From Notospermus geniculatus (taxonomy: Eukaryota > Nemertea > Pilidiophora > Heteronemertea > Lineidae): 64,000 nucleotides of DNA. The notes under the pieces were generated by a model. The model made no database searches and was not told where the DNA came from. It worked only from the letters and a program-made list of their open reading frames with translations. Below are positions 41,901 through 51,067 of the stretch, piece after piece (the first letter of the stretch is position 1; each line of letters begins with the position of its first letter). Position numbers and translations under genes: made by a program. The stretch spans positions 164,571 through 228,570 of the forward strand of contig NMRB01000115.1 of assembly GCA_002633025.1 (NCBI GenBank). Direction: 5' to 3'.

Positions 41901-44889
41901 ACTTCGGACCTGCGTGCATTTCATCATTCAAACTCTTTCCTTCATGCTTGGCTGCGCCATCATACACGATGCGAACCTTCGTCGTAGTTCTGTCCTCCCT
42001 AACTACTCCAAAATGGGGGAGATACCATCCCGGTTCTAGACTATCTTCTTCGGAAATCTCCCGAACATATCCCTTATTGATATTCTTCTCGAACGCTTCC
42101 TTGTAACGCTCAGCTATCTGTGGTTTCTTCTTCAAACTCAACTCCAAGCTCTTCAATCTCCGTTCAGCAGTTGTTCGATTGTCAGGTAGGGAGGGTCTTT
42201 CATCCTTCCAGGGAATACTGGTCTGGTATCGCTGCTCCCGGAACACAAGAGAATCCTTTACCTTCGCTATTGCTGCTTTCTCTTCGAGATTGAATGAATC
42301 CGAAGTGTCGTTCCGAATGACATCCTCATTCCACAATTTGCGAATTTCCTCATCAAAAAATACATCCCTTGAAACTCCTGTGTAAGTCCGAGCAAAGTTG
42401 GACAGTGCTTCAGTAGTGGACTGAGTGGGACCCACACACGTCCAACCGAGAGGTGTCCTACGCGCACTGGGCTCACCGGGTTGACCTTTTCTTTCTTCTA
42501 ACGCCAGTGCCAACTCCGGATGATCCGACCCAATAATCAAATCCACTTGTTTATGGCCTGCTACTTTGGGAAACTCAATCTCTGTCAGATGGGTCCATCT
42601 GGTTTTCAACCGTTGCCAGTTGGGCGCTTCAAGGCCTTCACACATCGCGTCCAGTGTCCTGACCCCTAACTGGCACTTTGTTGATCCATCCAAACTCTCC
42701 AGGGCGACGCTGACGAACCCGCTTGGCACAGTAACCCCTTCATTTACCAAAGTTGAAATTGTCAATTCACTATCCTCTACTATTAGGCCAAGGGAAGAAG
42801 CCACCTCAGTGCGCACGTAGGATGAATCAGATCCATCGTCTAAGAAGGCTACAACCTTCCGTTTGTGTCCTCCTCTCCCTGTCAAATACACCGGAATAAG
42901 TCTAAGCCCGACCTTAGTAGGAACCACATGACCATCTCTATCCATTCCGAAGGCATTGTGTGCCTTTTGTTCACTTGACTGCTCTGGCGAAGGCTTCCGA
43001 CTATGAAGGGTCCTGTGGTGAGTTTTACCGCAGCCGTCCTCTTCACACTTCTTGGTGGCCGTACACTTTTTTCCTAAGTGGCCTGTCTGAAGACACCGGT
43101 AGCAAATTTGATTGTCCTTAGCAATCTTCCAGCGTTCCGACACTGATGCCTTTAACCACTGTTTACACTTATGTGTTGGATGCTTATCCTTGTCATCCTT
43201 ACAGACCGGACAGGGCTTGAAAGGTGGGCTGGTCGAAGGCTTCGGCAACTCCTGGGGTGGATTCTCTGACTTCGCCTCAGTAGCATGTGATCCACTCTTC
43301 TGCGATCTCTTACGGTCGAACTTGCCCTTTTCCGAGGGCTTAGACGGAGTATCCTGACGCGATTTCTTTGCACCCTCCTTGAGCTCCGCCATTTCTAGCC
43401 GAACAGCAACTTGTCTATTCAACCACTGAACAAATGTTTCTAATCCATCATCCTTATTTTCCAAGAATATGGCATTTTGATATTGTAGAAGCAAGGCGTC
43501 CGGAATCTTTTGAAGAGCAAGGGTGTGTAACGCTGATGCTCCAGTTAACTGCTGCTCCTGGCCACATTCTTTCAGCTTCGCGACAGTATCAAACAACTTA
43601 TTAGCATAACTTGCAAGACCTTTCAGGTTTTCCTCTTTCAAAGGTTGGAAGGATGTGATGGTCTCGATGTGTTGTTGAATTAAACGCCTCTCGCCCCCGT
43701 ACCTTATCTTCAATTTCTCAATCGCCATCTGATACTGTGTGTCTGTGTAACCGAGCCCACTCACTAGTTCTAATGGGGTACCAGACAAACTCTTCCTAAG
43801 CATAATCACTTTATATCTGACAGGGACTGCTGTCTGATGAACAAAGACATCGAATTGTTCCCACCAGTCCTGGAACATCCCCTTCTCGCCCGAAAACAAT
43901 GGCAATGAGGGTTTTGCCATGCCTTGGAAGAAGCGTCGTAATTCATCCGACTCCCCATCTCTCCTGCGATCGGGGCTTGTCCTGTCATGAAGGTGCGGAG
44001 GCAACCACAGCAGTGGCTCAAGATCCCCTTCATCTCTATCTCGAACTGCCGACTTTGTCCGCTTGTTCACCTTCTGGGTAGACGTACGTAACCGTGGTTC
44101 TATTGAGGGAGTCTCAGGTTCTTCAGTCTTAATCGCAGCTTTCTGCATTGCATCATCTTCCAATCCTGGTTCTGTCTGGATTCGTCTCTGTCCATGTTTT
44201 TGTTCTCGGGCTGCAGACTTCTTTTTCTGCAAGGCCAAAGTTGTGGGCCTATTGACCGTCTCGGTGGTCTGTTCACTATCTTGCTTCCTGGGTACTGTCA
44301 CTTTCATCTTATCCCTAGCAGCCCCCGACAGCTTGCTCGCTGATGGGGATTTATCTCTCGACTTCCTAACGGGCACCTCTGATCTATTTCCTTCTAGTAC
44401 CCTGCGGGGCGCTGTTCCTTCTTCTGTGTCTAATTCCGTGTCTAATCGTTCGGCAATTTTATCCTGGCATTCCTCAATCTGTCTCTTGGTCACGCTCAAG
44501 ACGTGTGCGTCGTCATAGTTTTCCTGGGGCGCTTGATCCTCACCCAGATCCAGTAATCTTTCTGTAAGCTCTTTCAATTGAGAGAATGATTTTTCCAAAC
44601 GTGCATCCACCCGCATCAATGTGGACCTACTGCCGTTCCCCTGCATCAATTGTTCTGTCTTCCGGCAGTATGCATCAACATCGTCTCGTATGAAGTCGCG
44701 TTCCATTCGGAGACGATCTGTGCGGGATGCATTGCTCGACGTGTGTGAAGAGACTTCCTCTTGGTATCGCTCTAATACAAAATCCCTTAAGTGTCTCGGT
44801 AATCTGACCTGCCTCTTCGGCCGCCTTTGTGGGGAAGGGTGACCACTATCGGATCCACCTTTTGCTCCGAAATCCCTATCGCTTGACAT
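38929..44889 (-). CDS. BEL/Pao Gag-Pol polyprotein
   Basis: One open frame of 1986 codons from ATG 44889. In order: basic N-terminus and helical region; DUF1759-type Gag (about 326-520, PLFSGEKGMFQDWWEQF onward); zinc knuckles (CPVCKDD.., CYRC at about 596); DUF1758-type aspartic protease with DDGSDSSYV (about 684-692); reverse transcriptase with LVGDIREMFSQI and catalytic YMDD (about 1095-1098); Pao-type RNase H (TFTDAS, D about 1273; WTDSLDVIHW); integrase zinc-binding H2C2 region (about 1590-1640); integrase core with D about 1670, D about 1733 and E about 1783; and a DUF5641-type C-terminus. All catalytic residues appear intact, so it looks recently active. The true C-terminus is lost: after IRPIS the frame runs about 30 codons into unrelated DNA (break near 39033; the sister copy at 46387-46995 continues with KLCPLDVHP). 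Confidence 0.95.
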   Translation of the reverse strand: MSSDRDFGAKGGSDSGHPSPQRRPKRQVRLPRHLRDFVLERYQEEVSSHTSSNASRTDRLRMERDFIRDDVDAYCRKTEQLMQGNGSRSTLMRVDARLEKSFSQLKELTERLLDLGEDQAPQENYDDAHVLSVTKRQIEECQDKIAERLDTELDTEEGTAPRRVLEGNRSEVPVRKSRDKSPSASKLSGAARDKMKVTVPRKQDSEQTTETVNRPTTLALQKKKSAAREQKHGQRRIQTEPGLEDDAMQKAAIKTEEPETPSIEPRLRTSTQKVNKRTKSAVRDRDEGDLEPLLWLPPHLHDRTSPDRRRDGESDELRRFFQGMAKPSLPLFSGEKGMFQDWWEQFDVFVHQTAVPVRYKVIMLRKSLSGTPLELVSGLGYTDTQYQMAIEKLKIRYGGERRLIQQHIETITSFQPLKEENLKGLASYANKLFDTVAKLKECGQEQQLTGASALHTLALQKIPDALLLQYQNAIFLENKDDGLETFVQWLNRQVAVRLEMAELKEGAKKSRQDTPSKPSEKGKFDRKRSQKSGSHATEAKSENPPQELPKPSTSPPFKPCPVCKDDKDKHPTHKCKQWLKASVSERWKIAKDNQICYRCLQTGHLGKKCTATKKCEEDGCGKTHHRTLHSRKPSPEQSSEQKAHNAFGMDRDGHVVPTKVGLRLIPVYLTGRGGHKRKVVAFLDDGSDSSYVRTEVASSLGLIVEDSELTISTLVNEGVTVPSGFVSVALESLDGSTKCQLGVRTLDAMCEGLEAPNWQRLKTRWTHLTEIEFPKVAGHKQVDLIIGSDHPELALALEERKGQPGEPSARRTPLGWTCVGPTQSTTEALSNFARTYTGVSRDVFFDEEIRKLWNEDVIRNDTSDSFNLEEKAAIAKVKDSLVFREQRYQTSIPWKDERPSLPDNRTTAERRLKSLELSLKKKPQIAERYKEAFEKNINKGYVREISEEDSLEPGWYLPHFGVVREDRTTTKVRIVYDGAAKHEGKSLNDEMHAGPKLQRDLVDILILFRRGAIALVGDIREMFSQIELNPSDRKYHRLLWRGLDSESPMRTYEAVRLPFGDRASPFLAQYVVRIHAERHQQQYPLAADACLISTYMDDVLRSLDSTSEVIELCRQLVELLRKAGFDITKLCSNSTEVLDQVPESDRAGGMVTLEDSELPCIKALGVKWNADKDVLGYTHTSIEIESFTKRTVLSFVARLFDPLQLLAPFVIRAKIVLQQAWIEGLGWDESFPEVLKKEINDWARELPLVTEFEVPRCYKKDTPTETAVHTFTDASNLAYGAVVYIRNVYPDETVTVRIVVAKARVTPLKAISIPRLELMAAVLGLRLAVRVKELLGYTTMYFWTDSLDVIHWVHGQSRKYKPFVAHRVGEIQEHSSPAQWHHVPGVVNPADMATRGAKIDELIGENPWTDGPEFLYKDEKDWPKTNVAKDQTPLSDLAEEEVRKSQVHAATNKPSTKSSGLLEPAEQTSFPIDVTRYSSWKRLVRVTAWVLRFIKVLKSRKKSSLGPKLSVAELNGAEKRVLQHVQHDGFSDTIAKLRKGNLGSSNPLKSLLPFLDSEGMLRVGGRLQNSDLPFDARHPYLIPARHYVGTLIVRMVHADDGKHAKGVNAVLAETRQKYWIVHGREEAKRVDRECLKCILRKKRVRGQVMAPLPDFRVTVPIRVFAQTGVDYAGPFLIRITRKTSLKRWICLFTCTTSRAVHLEVAYALDTEGFLNAFSRMVARRGKPELVISDNGTNFVGANRELGELLQALDQNRVVEDAANKGIEWRFNPPWGSHHGGLFEALIKSTKRALKAILGEARVTEEEFHTALVEVEGILNSRPLTYCSDDPKDDFVLTPNHFLMGQSGGQLAPRVLEEIACSPRHRWRYVQQLVTQVWKRWNKEFLSLLQTRGKWLEEKDDLKVDDIVLVADPANPKGKCPLGRVVETFPCQDKHVRSVRLISGGKLMIRPISTVNWGYMGQFLRFFRNFSKMGIAIGSAEYWGVAK

Positions 44890-45093
44890 GTTTGGTCACA
44901 GCAGCTTCACGCTATGAAATTCAGCTGCACACACGAAACTATTTTGCACGCAACTCGAGTTGGCTTGAGTCGGTAACAATCCAACTACAAGCACATCGAT
45001 GATCTATAGCTGCGTCCATCCACTGACAAGCGAAAGAGCCGAATGTCTTGAGCCAGTATCAATCTGACCACAAGCGATGATAATTGGTGATCA
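44890..45093 (-). other. Spacer between SGNH-like ORF and Gag-Pol
   Basis: 204 nt of element leader on the minus strand. No splice or frameshift signal could be identified with confidence. Confidence 0.5.
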
Positions 45094-45675
45094 CTATTGC
45101 TGGTAAACCTCTCTCCACCTATTTTGACCGATGGTCAGGGCACGTCGAACACTGAAGTGATAAAGTCTGAGACCACTGGGGGAAGTCACATGTATGTCAT
45201 CAAAACTGATCCTGTGGTTAAGGTTGACTAGGATCGACCTATCGTGTCTGAACACGTAGATCCGACTATCAGATCTGGCGAGTTGTTGTATATATTGGTT
45301 GTACACCGCACGATTTCTATCAAACTCCAAGACGGGACACCTCCGGGTCCGGCGACGTTGAACTAATTGGAAGAGCACAACCACTTCAACAGAAGTATTG
45401 ACCAAGATTTCCTGGAGGAGATCCTTGACTCGAGACCCAATTTCCAATAATAACAGTTTTGGTCGCAACCTGTGAACCTGTTGCAGAATATAGCTCCTCC
45501 CTTGGAAATCAGTGCAGAGTCCACCCACTCCTTGGATAAACACAGAGTTACCTGGCTCCAGGCCAAAACTTGCAGCATAATTAGCCTCAGGTCCATGACC
45601 TCTATGGGTGTTCCTCAGTGATAGGTACCTTCTGTATCGCCTGATGAAGGAATGCCCACAGATAAGTGTTCTCAT
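45094..45675 (-). CDS. SGNH/GDSL-hydrolase-like ORF in the BEL leader
   Basis: 193-codon ORF starting at ATG 45675, 36 nt after the primer-binding site and ending 204 nt before the Gag-Pol ATG, same strand. It shows the SGNH block order: GHS with candidate nucleophile S9; GVGGL (49-53); LLLLEIGS (74-81) where GxND is expected but the Asn-Asp pair is replaced by Arg-Val; VYNQYIQQLA (124-133); and DDIH (159-162) fitting the catalytic DxxH. No signal peptide or membrane helix. Fold assignment rests on these blocks and spacing; with the block III Asn missing it may be a binding protein or a weak esterase. SGNH domains are known in ORF1 of some CR1-clade LINEs and in some Ngaro elements; I do not recall them in BEL/Pao. 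Alternatively a captured host fragment. Confidence 0.7.
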   Translation of the reverse strand: MRTLICGHSFIRRYRRYLSLRNTHRGHGPEANYAASFGLEPGNSVFIQGVGGLCTDFQGRSYILQQVHRLRPKLLLLEIGSRVKDLLQEILVNTSVEVVVLFQLVQRRRTRRCPVLEFDRNRAVYNQYIQQLARSDSRIYVFRHDRSILVNLNHRISFDDIHVTSPSGLRLYHFSVRRALTIGQNRWREVYQQ

Positions 45676-45711
45676 AACGTTCTTGATCCAAAGTCAAATC
45701 GATGATGAATG

Positions 45712-45729
45712 ATCCGGCTCGAAGGACCA
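45712..45729 (-). other. Primer-binding site for tRNA-Tyr
   Basis: TGGTCCTTCGAGCCGGAT on the minus strand is an 18-nt perfect complement to the 3' end of eukaryotic tRNA-Tyr (ATCCGGCTCGAAGGA plus CCA). It directly follows the LTR end. Confidence 0.85.
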
Positions 45730-46273
45730 TGTGTTTGGGCGTAATCTTTATCAGCTATTATAGTCTATGAGGACTGTATTCAATAAACATACTCACGTAA
45801 GCTGCTATCGAATGACTGCTACTCCAGTCCGGGCCAGCTCCATCGGCTATCTCCACTTTTGAACTATGCTGGTCAAGTTATTTGTTTCCTATATATACTT
45901 GAGGCCTCCTATGTCCTTGATCGAATTGAATCATGTCCCGAATGAACTTCCAGAATGACCAAATCCCGAATCAGAATGATGTAAGCAAGACGCGAACACC
46001 TCATAGAATCGAGTAAATAAATGAATAAATCGTCATCGGAAAGCCCCGGGGCAGCGCAATGATTTTGTCTAATCCAACTGAATCGAGTAATCCGAGTAAT
46101 CGAACGAACCAATGTCAAATCACATGTGGAATCATGGGTTGATTTCCCTCAAACTGATCGAGTCATATCCAATCGAAACAAAACGATCCAAAGCTGTCAG
46201 TTCGTCCTAAGTAATCCTCAATGTCCGATTATTAGGTTCATCAATCTAATTTAGCACAATATTCAATGTCACA
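45730..46273 (-). mobile_element. BEL LTR (single, shared by two copies)
   Basis: Minus strand TGTGACATTG (46273) to ...CAAACACA (45730), 544 bp, with TGTG/CACA ends. A TATA box (TATATATAG, about 45897-45889) lies about 160 nt before the LTR end. The 3' boundary is fixed by the primer site; the 5' start is my best choice, with TGTTCAGG near 46329 as an alternative. It is preceded by the end of a second BEL copy, so it serves as 3' LTR of one and 5' LTR of the other. Confidence 0.65.
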
Positions 46274-46386
46274 ACTAATTTTGGGAGGTTTTTGACACTC
46301 TAAAACAATGACAATCATGCCTGAACATGCTGACGTTGTTGTTGTCATGCAACTCTCATAACGAGACCGACTCCGCTGTTGCCGGC

Positions 46387-46995
46387 TCATCCAGCTGTCT
46401 TCACGGTCCTAAGGACATCACCCGTCTCTCCATCCTCCCCTCCGTGGTTCAACGCCGGGGAGTTGACCACTTCAGCTTTCCGACTCCGAGGGTGCACATC
46501 CAACGGACATAACTTACTAATTGGTCTGATCATGAGCTTCCCTCCTGAAATCAGCCGAACACTGCGAACATGCTTGTCCTGACAAGGAAACGTCTCCACT
46601 ACCCTACCCAAGGGCCACTTGCCTTTCGGATTGGCAGGATCTGCGACGAGAACGATGTCATCCACTTTTAAATCATCCTTCTCCTCAAGCCACTTTCCAC
46701 GCGTTTGTAGCAGCGAGAGAAATTCCTTGTTCCAGCGTTTCCATACCTGGGTGACAAGCTGTTGCACATAACGCCACCTGTGCCTGGGACTACACGCGAT
46801 CTCTTCCAAAACACGAGGAGCCAACTGCCCGCCAGACTGTCCCATCAAGAAGTGGTTTGGAGTCAATACAAAATCGTCTTTGGGGTCATCACTACAATAG
46901 GTCAATGGCCTGGAATTGAGTATTCCTTCCACTTCGACCAAAGCCGTATGAAATTCCTCTTCGGTCACTCTCGCTTCTCCAAGTATGGCCTTCAA
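46387..46995 (-). pseudogene. Second BEL/Pao copy, Pol C-terminus
   Basis: About 200 codons of integrase C-terminal region (LKAILGEARVTEEEF, PNHFLMGQSGGQL, KWLEEKDDLKVDDIVLVADP) nearly identical to copy 1 and continuing past IRPIS into KLCPLDVHPRSRKAE and a stop at 46387, which is the authentic BEL C-terminus lost from copy 1. The upstream part is missing in the N gap. High identity between copies implies recent transposition or duplication. Confidence 0.9.
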
Positions 46996-47513
46996 NNNNN
47001 NNNNNNNNNNNNNNNNNNNNNNNNNNNNNNNNNNNNNNNNNNNNNNNNNNNNNNNNNNNNNNNNNNNNNNNNNNNNNNNNNNNNNNNNNNNNNNNNNNNN
47101 NNNNNNNNNNNNNNNNNNNNNNNNNNNNNNNNNNNNNNNNNNNNNNNNNNNNNNNNNNNNNNNNNNNNNNNNNNNNNNNNNNNNNNNNNNNNNNNNNNNN
47201 NNNNNNNNNNNNNNNNNNNNNNNNNNNNNNNNNNNNNNNNNNNNNNNNNNNNNNNNNNNNNNNNNNNNNNNNNNNNNNNNNNNNNNNNNNNNNNNNNNNN
47301 NNNNNNNNNNNNNNNNNNNNNNNNNNNNNNNNNNNNNNNNNNNNNNNNNNNNNNNNNNNNNNNNNNNNNNNNNNNNNNNNNNNNNNNNNNNNNNNNNNNN
47401 NNNNNNNNNNNNNNNNNNNNNNNNNNNNNNNNNNNNNNNNNNNNNNNNNNNNNNNNNNNNNNNNNNNNNNNNNNNNNNNNNNNNNNNNNNNNNNNNNNNN
47501 NNNNNNNNNNNNN
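46996..47513. other. Assembly gap (518 N)
   Basis: Continuous N starting inside the second BEL copy. Open frames across it are artefacts. Confidence 1.
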
Positions 47514-47632
47514 GTATATGATACAGTGAGAACATGGTAAATACATGAAATATACAGTATACAGAATGTACAGCAAGTATGTACACATGGCCATTGTTAC
47601 CCGTAGCCATGCATTATGTGAACAGAGGTCTA

Positions 47633-47704
47633 TGTAATAGAGGTCTCCCCCTTAACGCGGGTACGTGTAACGCAGGATTGGGAAGCAATACTGTGGTCCT
47701 TTAA
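47633..47704. repeat. Fragment of the pogo-like element
   Basis: AATAGAGGTCTCC..CTTAACGCGGGTA, GTGTAACGCAGGATTGGGAA and GCAATACTGT.GTCCTTTAA match 23875-23942. The match stops where the next element begins. Confidence 0.8.
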
Positions 47705-47897
47705 AGCCTGCCGCACACTGGATCGGGCTATCTGCTGAGAAAAAATCATTCGAGAGCGTTTGCTCAGCAGATTGCTCGCGTGTTCGCGTAATTTCGGTGA
47801 GTTTTTTGCCTCGCGAGGCAGAAAGCTCGCGTGTGCGCGTATTTTTCGTTGAGCTATCTGCTGAGCAAACGGTCTCGAATAGCTGTGTGCGGCAGGC
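47705..47897. mobile_element. TTAA-flanked MITE
   Basis: TIRs AGCCTGCCGCACAC and GTGTGCGGCAGGC, continuing through ATCTGCTGAG..TCTCAGCAGAT-like arms, bounded by TTAA at 47701-47704 and 47898-47901. The uninterrupted sequence GTCCTTTAAGGAC at about 23935-23947 is the likely empty site. TTAA duplication is seen in piggyBac and Kolobok families. One base is unpaired at the left tip. Confidence 0.75.
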
Positions 47898-47901
47898 TTA
47901 A

Positions 47902-48224
47902 GGTTTAATCCAGGAGCGGACAAAAGCACCAGGAAGGAGAAAGTCCTACTCTTCATTCCACATCCGACTGGCGTGATGTTTTTGGCCGATGCAACGGCGG
48001 GTCAAATAGCACCTGGACTTCGATTCCAGGAACTTTCTCCGCGTTCACCAGGAACGTCTGGTACACGTGTCTGTAACAATACCATGAAGGATATCATGAT
48101 CATCCATCCATTTTCAAAGTTCTAGGCACTACTCGGCCCGCCCTCCTTACATACATTTTTCAGTATCCCCGGCCCCCCTACTCAGGTGTCAACCATACCG
48201 CATGCTCGTACCAATTTTCGCGGG
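47902..48224. other. No gene seen
   Basis: No recognised feature. Confidence 0.35.
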
Positions 48225-48402
48225 AAAAGGGGTCATTTTCGGCAGCAGTCTTCGGGAAAAAATTCCCGAAAAACACTTAAACACTGAAAAAAGGGGGTGA
48301 AAATCCCTTGGTTCCTTCAAAATTAGGGTGTCTAAGTGCATAAAAAATTCCGAAAAAGGGGTGAAAATATCTTGGTTCCTTCCATTAGGGGGTCTAATTG
48401 GA
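48225..48402. repeat. Imperfect tandem repeat
   Basis: Words AAAAGGGGTGAAAAT, CTTGGTTCCTTC and TTAGGGTGTCTAA occur twice each, about 75 bp apart; ends at the single N at 48403. Confidence 0.6.
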
Positions 48403-48403
48403 N

Positions 48404-49053
48404 AGCGCCCGGACCAGGAGGCGCAAGTTTTATAGCCTATCAGCACGCTGCTTTCAGAACTCTTTGGCCCGGCGTTGGCAACGGATGTTCTTGTGCTATC
48501 ATGGCTACGTGATCCGCTCTGCCAATGAAAAAGTGTCTCTAAACAGCTTGGTTACGGGTTGTTCGGTGTTCGGTGCTCTCTCATTGGTCGACTCTCTCAG
48601 CGCCATCTGTTGAGAAAACACGGCGAATTTTACGATCTGTAGCAGTTGTGGAGAGCGGGTAAACCGAACTGGGGCGCGGTACTGGCCTACACATTAACTC
48701 AACTGCAAGGGAGATTACTTCTTGTACTGAATGAGGCCTGACTATTTGAAAAGTGATGGATGTTCAGCGAATTCCTTCGTAGTTTTAAGCACACGACATA
48801 ACAAACATCAACATTCAGAGGAAACTAGGCCTAACCATGCTAACTGACATGAGTCGGTGGGTCTGACGACAGACTGGCAAAGGAAGCGAATGGTCAACTT
48901 GGATGAGTTGAGGCGCCACGCCAGGTGAGTTTTTTCGACAAAAATAGGCTCTCTACAGGTAATTCAGCCGCAGAAAACTCGACAGTCGTTGAGTGCAAGT
49001 CCCATGCGGGATGAAACCAACAAGAGTGAATTGTCCATTGCCGTCTTGCACAA
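48404..49053. other. No gene seen
   Basis: No recognised ORF or strong repeat. Confidence 0.4.
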
Positions 49054-49265
49054 CAGGGTCGGATCCAGGGTTGACAGGAGGGGGGGGGGGGGCGAGCTAG
49101 AGGGAGATGGTGAGCACTTAAAGCGCAAAGCCCCAAATGCTTTTAGATATGCATTTTCCTGGCATCTGACTGAGAGCAAAATACTCAAAAATTTTTTTTT
49201 GCTAAAAAACCTTGCTCTGCCAAAAATAGGGTGGGGTGGGGCTACGCCCCCTGGATCAGACCCTG
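49054..49265. mobile_element. CAGGG-tipped MITE, 212 bp
   Basis: TIRs CAGGGTCGGATCCAGGG and CCCTGGATCAGACCCTG differ at one position, flanked by CACAA on each side (49049-49053, 49266-49270). Contains a G-run (49080-49092) and T-run. Tip resembles hAT elements; the 5-bp repeat is shorter than the usual 8. Confidence 0.7.
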
Positions 49266-49784
49266 CACAAGAAAACAATGTAGCCACCCTCTTGTAAAGT
49301 GGCGACAGGTGCGATAGAACCTAATCAATGCCCCCGTCTTCCTGATGTCCCCCTGTATTGTTTGTCACAAGATTAAGGGTCTTGGTCTCTCTAGAGTCAA
49401 AGACAATCATGGTGCCGCTTAATCCGTAAATGTATTGTTGGGGGACATCACATATTGGGGGACATTAGATTCTATTACACCTGCCATCTGTTGCGGCATT
49501 ATGGGGGATCGGTAAACTGATTCATAGATTAAGTAACTAAGCCTTTAAAACACCTCTGAAAGGTGGACCAACCCAAACTACTGAAAATTAAAATTCATCT
49601 TTCAGTCTTATGAAAATGAGTACCGGTAGCGTTTTACCTCCTTCTGGTTCACACTTATACCTCGAATGAATAAAGAACACACTTTCAGTGAATGAATATT
49701 NGTGACATGCTTTCTCCGAGGAACGAAAGGAAAACGTGAAGCGTGGCGCGTGAAAAGTGTCAACGTGAACTCTATGGAAATGGA
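49266..49784. other. No gene seen
   Basis: An inverted pair GGGGGACATCA / TGATGTCCCCC occurs at about 49344 and 49440. A single N lies at 49701. Confidence 0.4.
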
Positions 49785-50032
49785 GCCTAAAGCTAGGAAT
49801 CCACTGCTGATTTTCTGCGTTGCGGCCTGCTTAATCTGCTACCTCCGACTGAATACGATCGCAGGGAACTGATGGCGGTCGCCGACCGATTGCCGACTGA
49901 AATTGACCACATCGTCGGCATTGGTGGAAATCACGTCTAGCGAGTCCACTACGGCGATCGAATGCCCAGTTGCATAGCATGTCGCAACGCAAAATCAGCT
50001 TGAAAATCAATGGTGGATTCCTAGCTTTAGGC
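49785..50032. repeat. MITE, 248 bp
   Basis: GCCTAAAGCTAGGAATCCAC and GTGGATTCCTAGCTTTAGGC are perfect over 20 bp, then TGATTTTCTGCGTTGCG against CGCAACGCAAAATCA after an offset. Confidence 0.82.
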
Positions 50033-50205
50033 TGTTTAATCGACAAACACACTCATTAAATTACAACAAGAGGCCCATGGGCCTTGCGCTCAGCTGACTA
50101 TTACTTGGCAACTCGAAGAGGTTGACAGGGGAAAAGTGAGACAAGTACGAATATTTCACCTTTTAATGGCAAGCAAGCAAATATCGAAGATCTCAAGTTA
50201 TGGAA

Positions 50206-50560
50206 TGGAAGTTCAAACCCACATTTCATATTACATTGTTTGATACCAAACATGACTACCTTGGCTCAACTGTCTTTAAGTAGGTCACTGGAAGTATGTC
50301 ACTCCAAACATGACTACGTTGGTCCAACTAATCTTTAAGTAGGTCACTAGGTCATTCCTACACTTCATTACCTGTAGTTTGACACCAAACATGACTACCT
50401 TGGCTCAACTGGTCTTTAAGTAGGTCAGTAGGTCATGGAAGTAGGCCAGTTCAAACCTACACTTCATTTACCTTTAGTTTGATACCAAACATGACTACCT
50501 TGGCTCAACTGGTCTTTAAGTAGGTCAGTAGGTCATGGAACTAGGTCAGTTCAAACCTAA
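50206..50560. repeat. Tandem array, about 4 units
   Basis: Unit CCAAACATGACTACCTTGGC TCAACTGGTCTTTAAGTAGG TCA(C/G)TAGGTCA, about 85-100 bp; the last two units are almost identical. Confidence 0.85.
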
Positions 50561-51038
50561 ACTCATGTATGATTTCATAAGGCGATTGTGTCTGATCATA
50601 GGGATTTTATGCGATATAATAGGTATATTTTTCGTCTCGATTCACTTTCTGCTAGCTTAAGCATCTTTCCCATGATTCCTCATTCCATGAACAAAAGAGC
50701 ATCCAACATCCGTCAAAGCAACTGGCGCGGGAAATTTAAATGGTGCTGTTTTCTATTTGGTCAGCTAGCGCCCCCTGGAGAACAAATTTCAAATTAATTA
50801 CCATCGCATTTGGTGTATCGAAAATCAAGCTCCATACCCTATCAATTTCTATTCGATATATTGCTTCTGGGCTGAGTTATTGGGGTTTTCCATTTTACGG
50901 TAAATGCCCCCTGGAGGGCCTAATATAGGTCAAACCGCAAATTTTTTTTGTGCTGTTTCAAGCCCTGCCTAGGGCCTACCACTCCACCAAGTTTCATGCC
51001 CCTGGGCCTTACGGTAGCGAAATGTGCCAGTTTAACAG

Positions 51039-51067
51039 ACACACACACACACACAGACACACACACA
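51039..51067. repeat. (CA)n microsatellite
   Basis: CACACACACACACACAGACACACACACA. Confidence 0.9.

Noticed and set aside
46985-47529. Open frames across the second gap
   Set aside because: Artefacts of N; only the BEL C-terminal part up to 46995 is real sequence.
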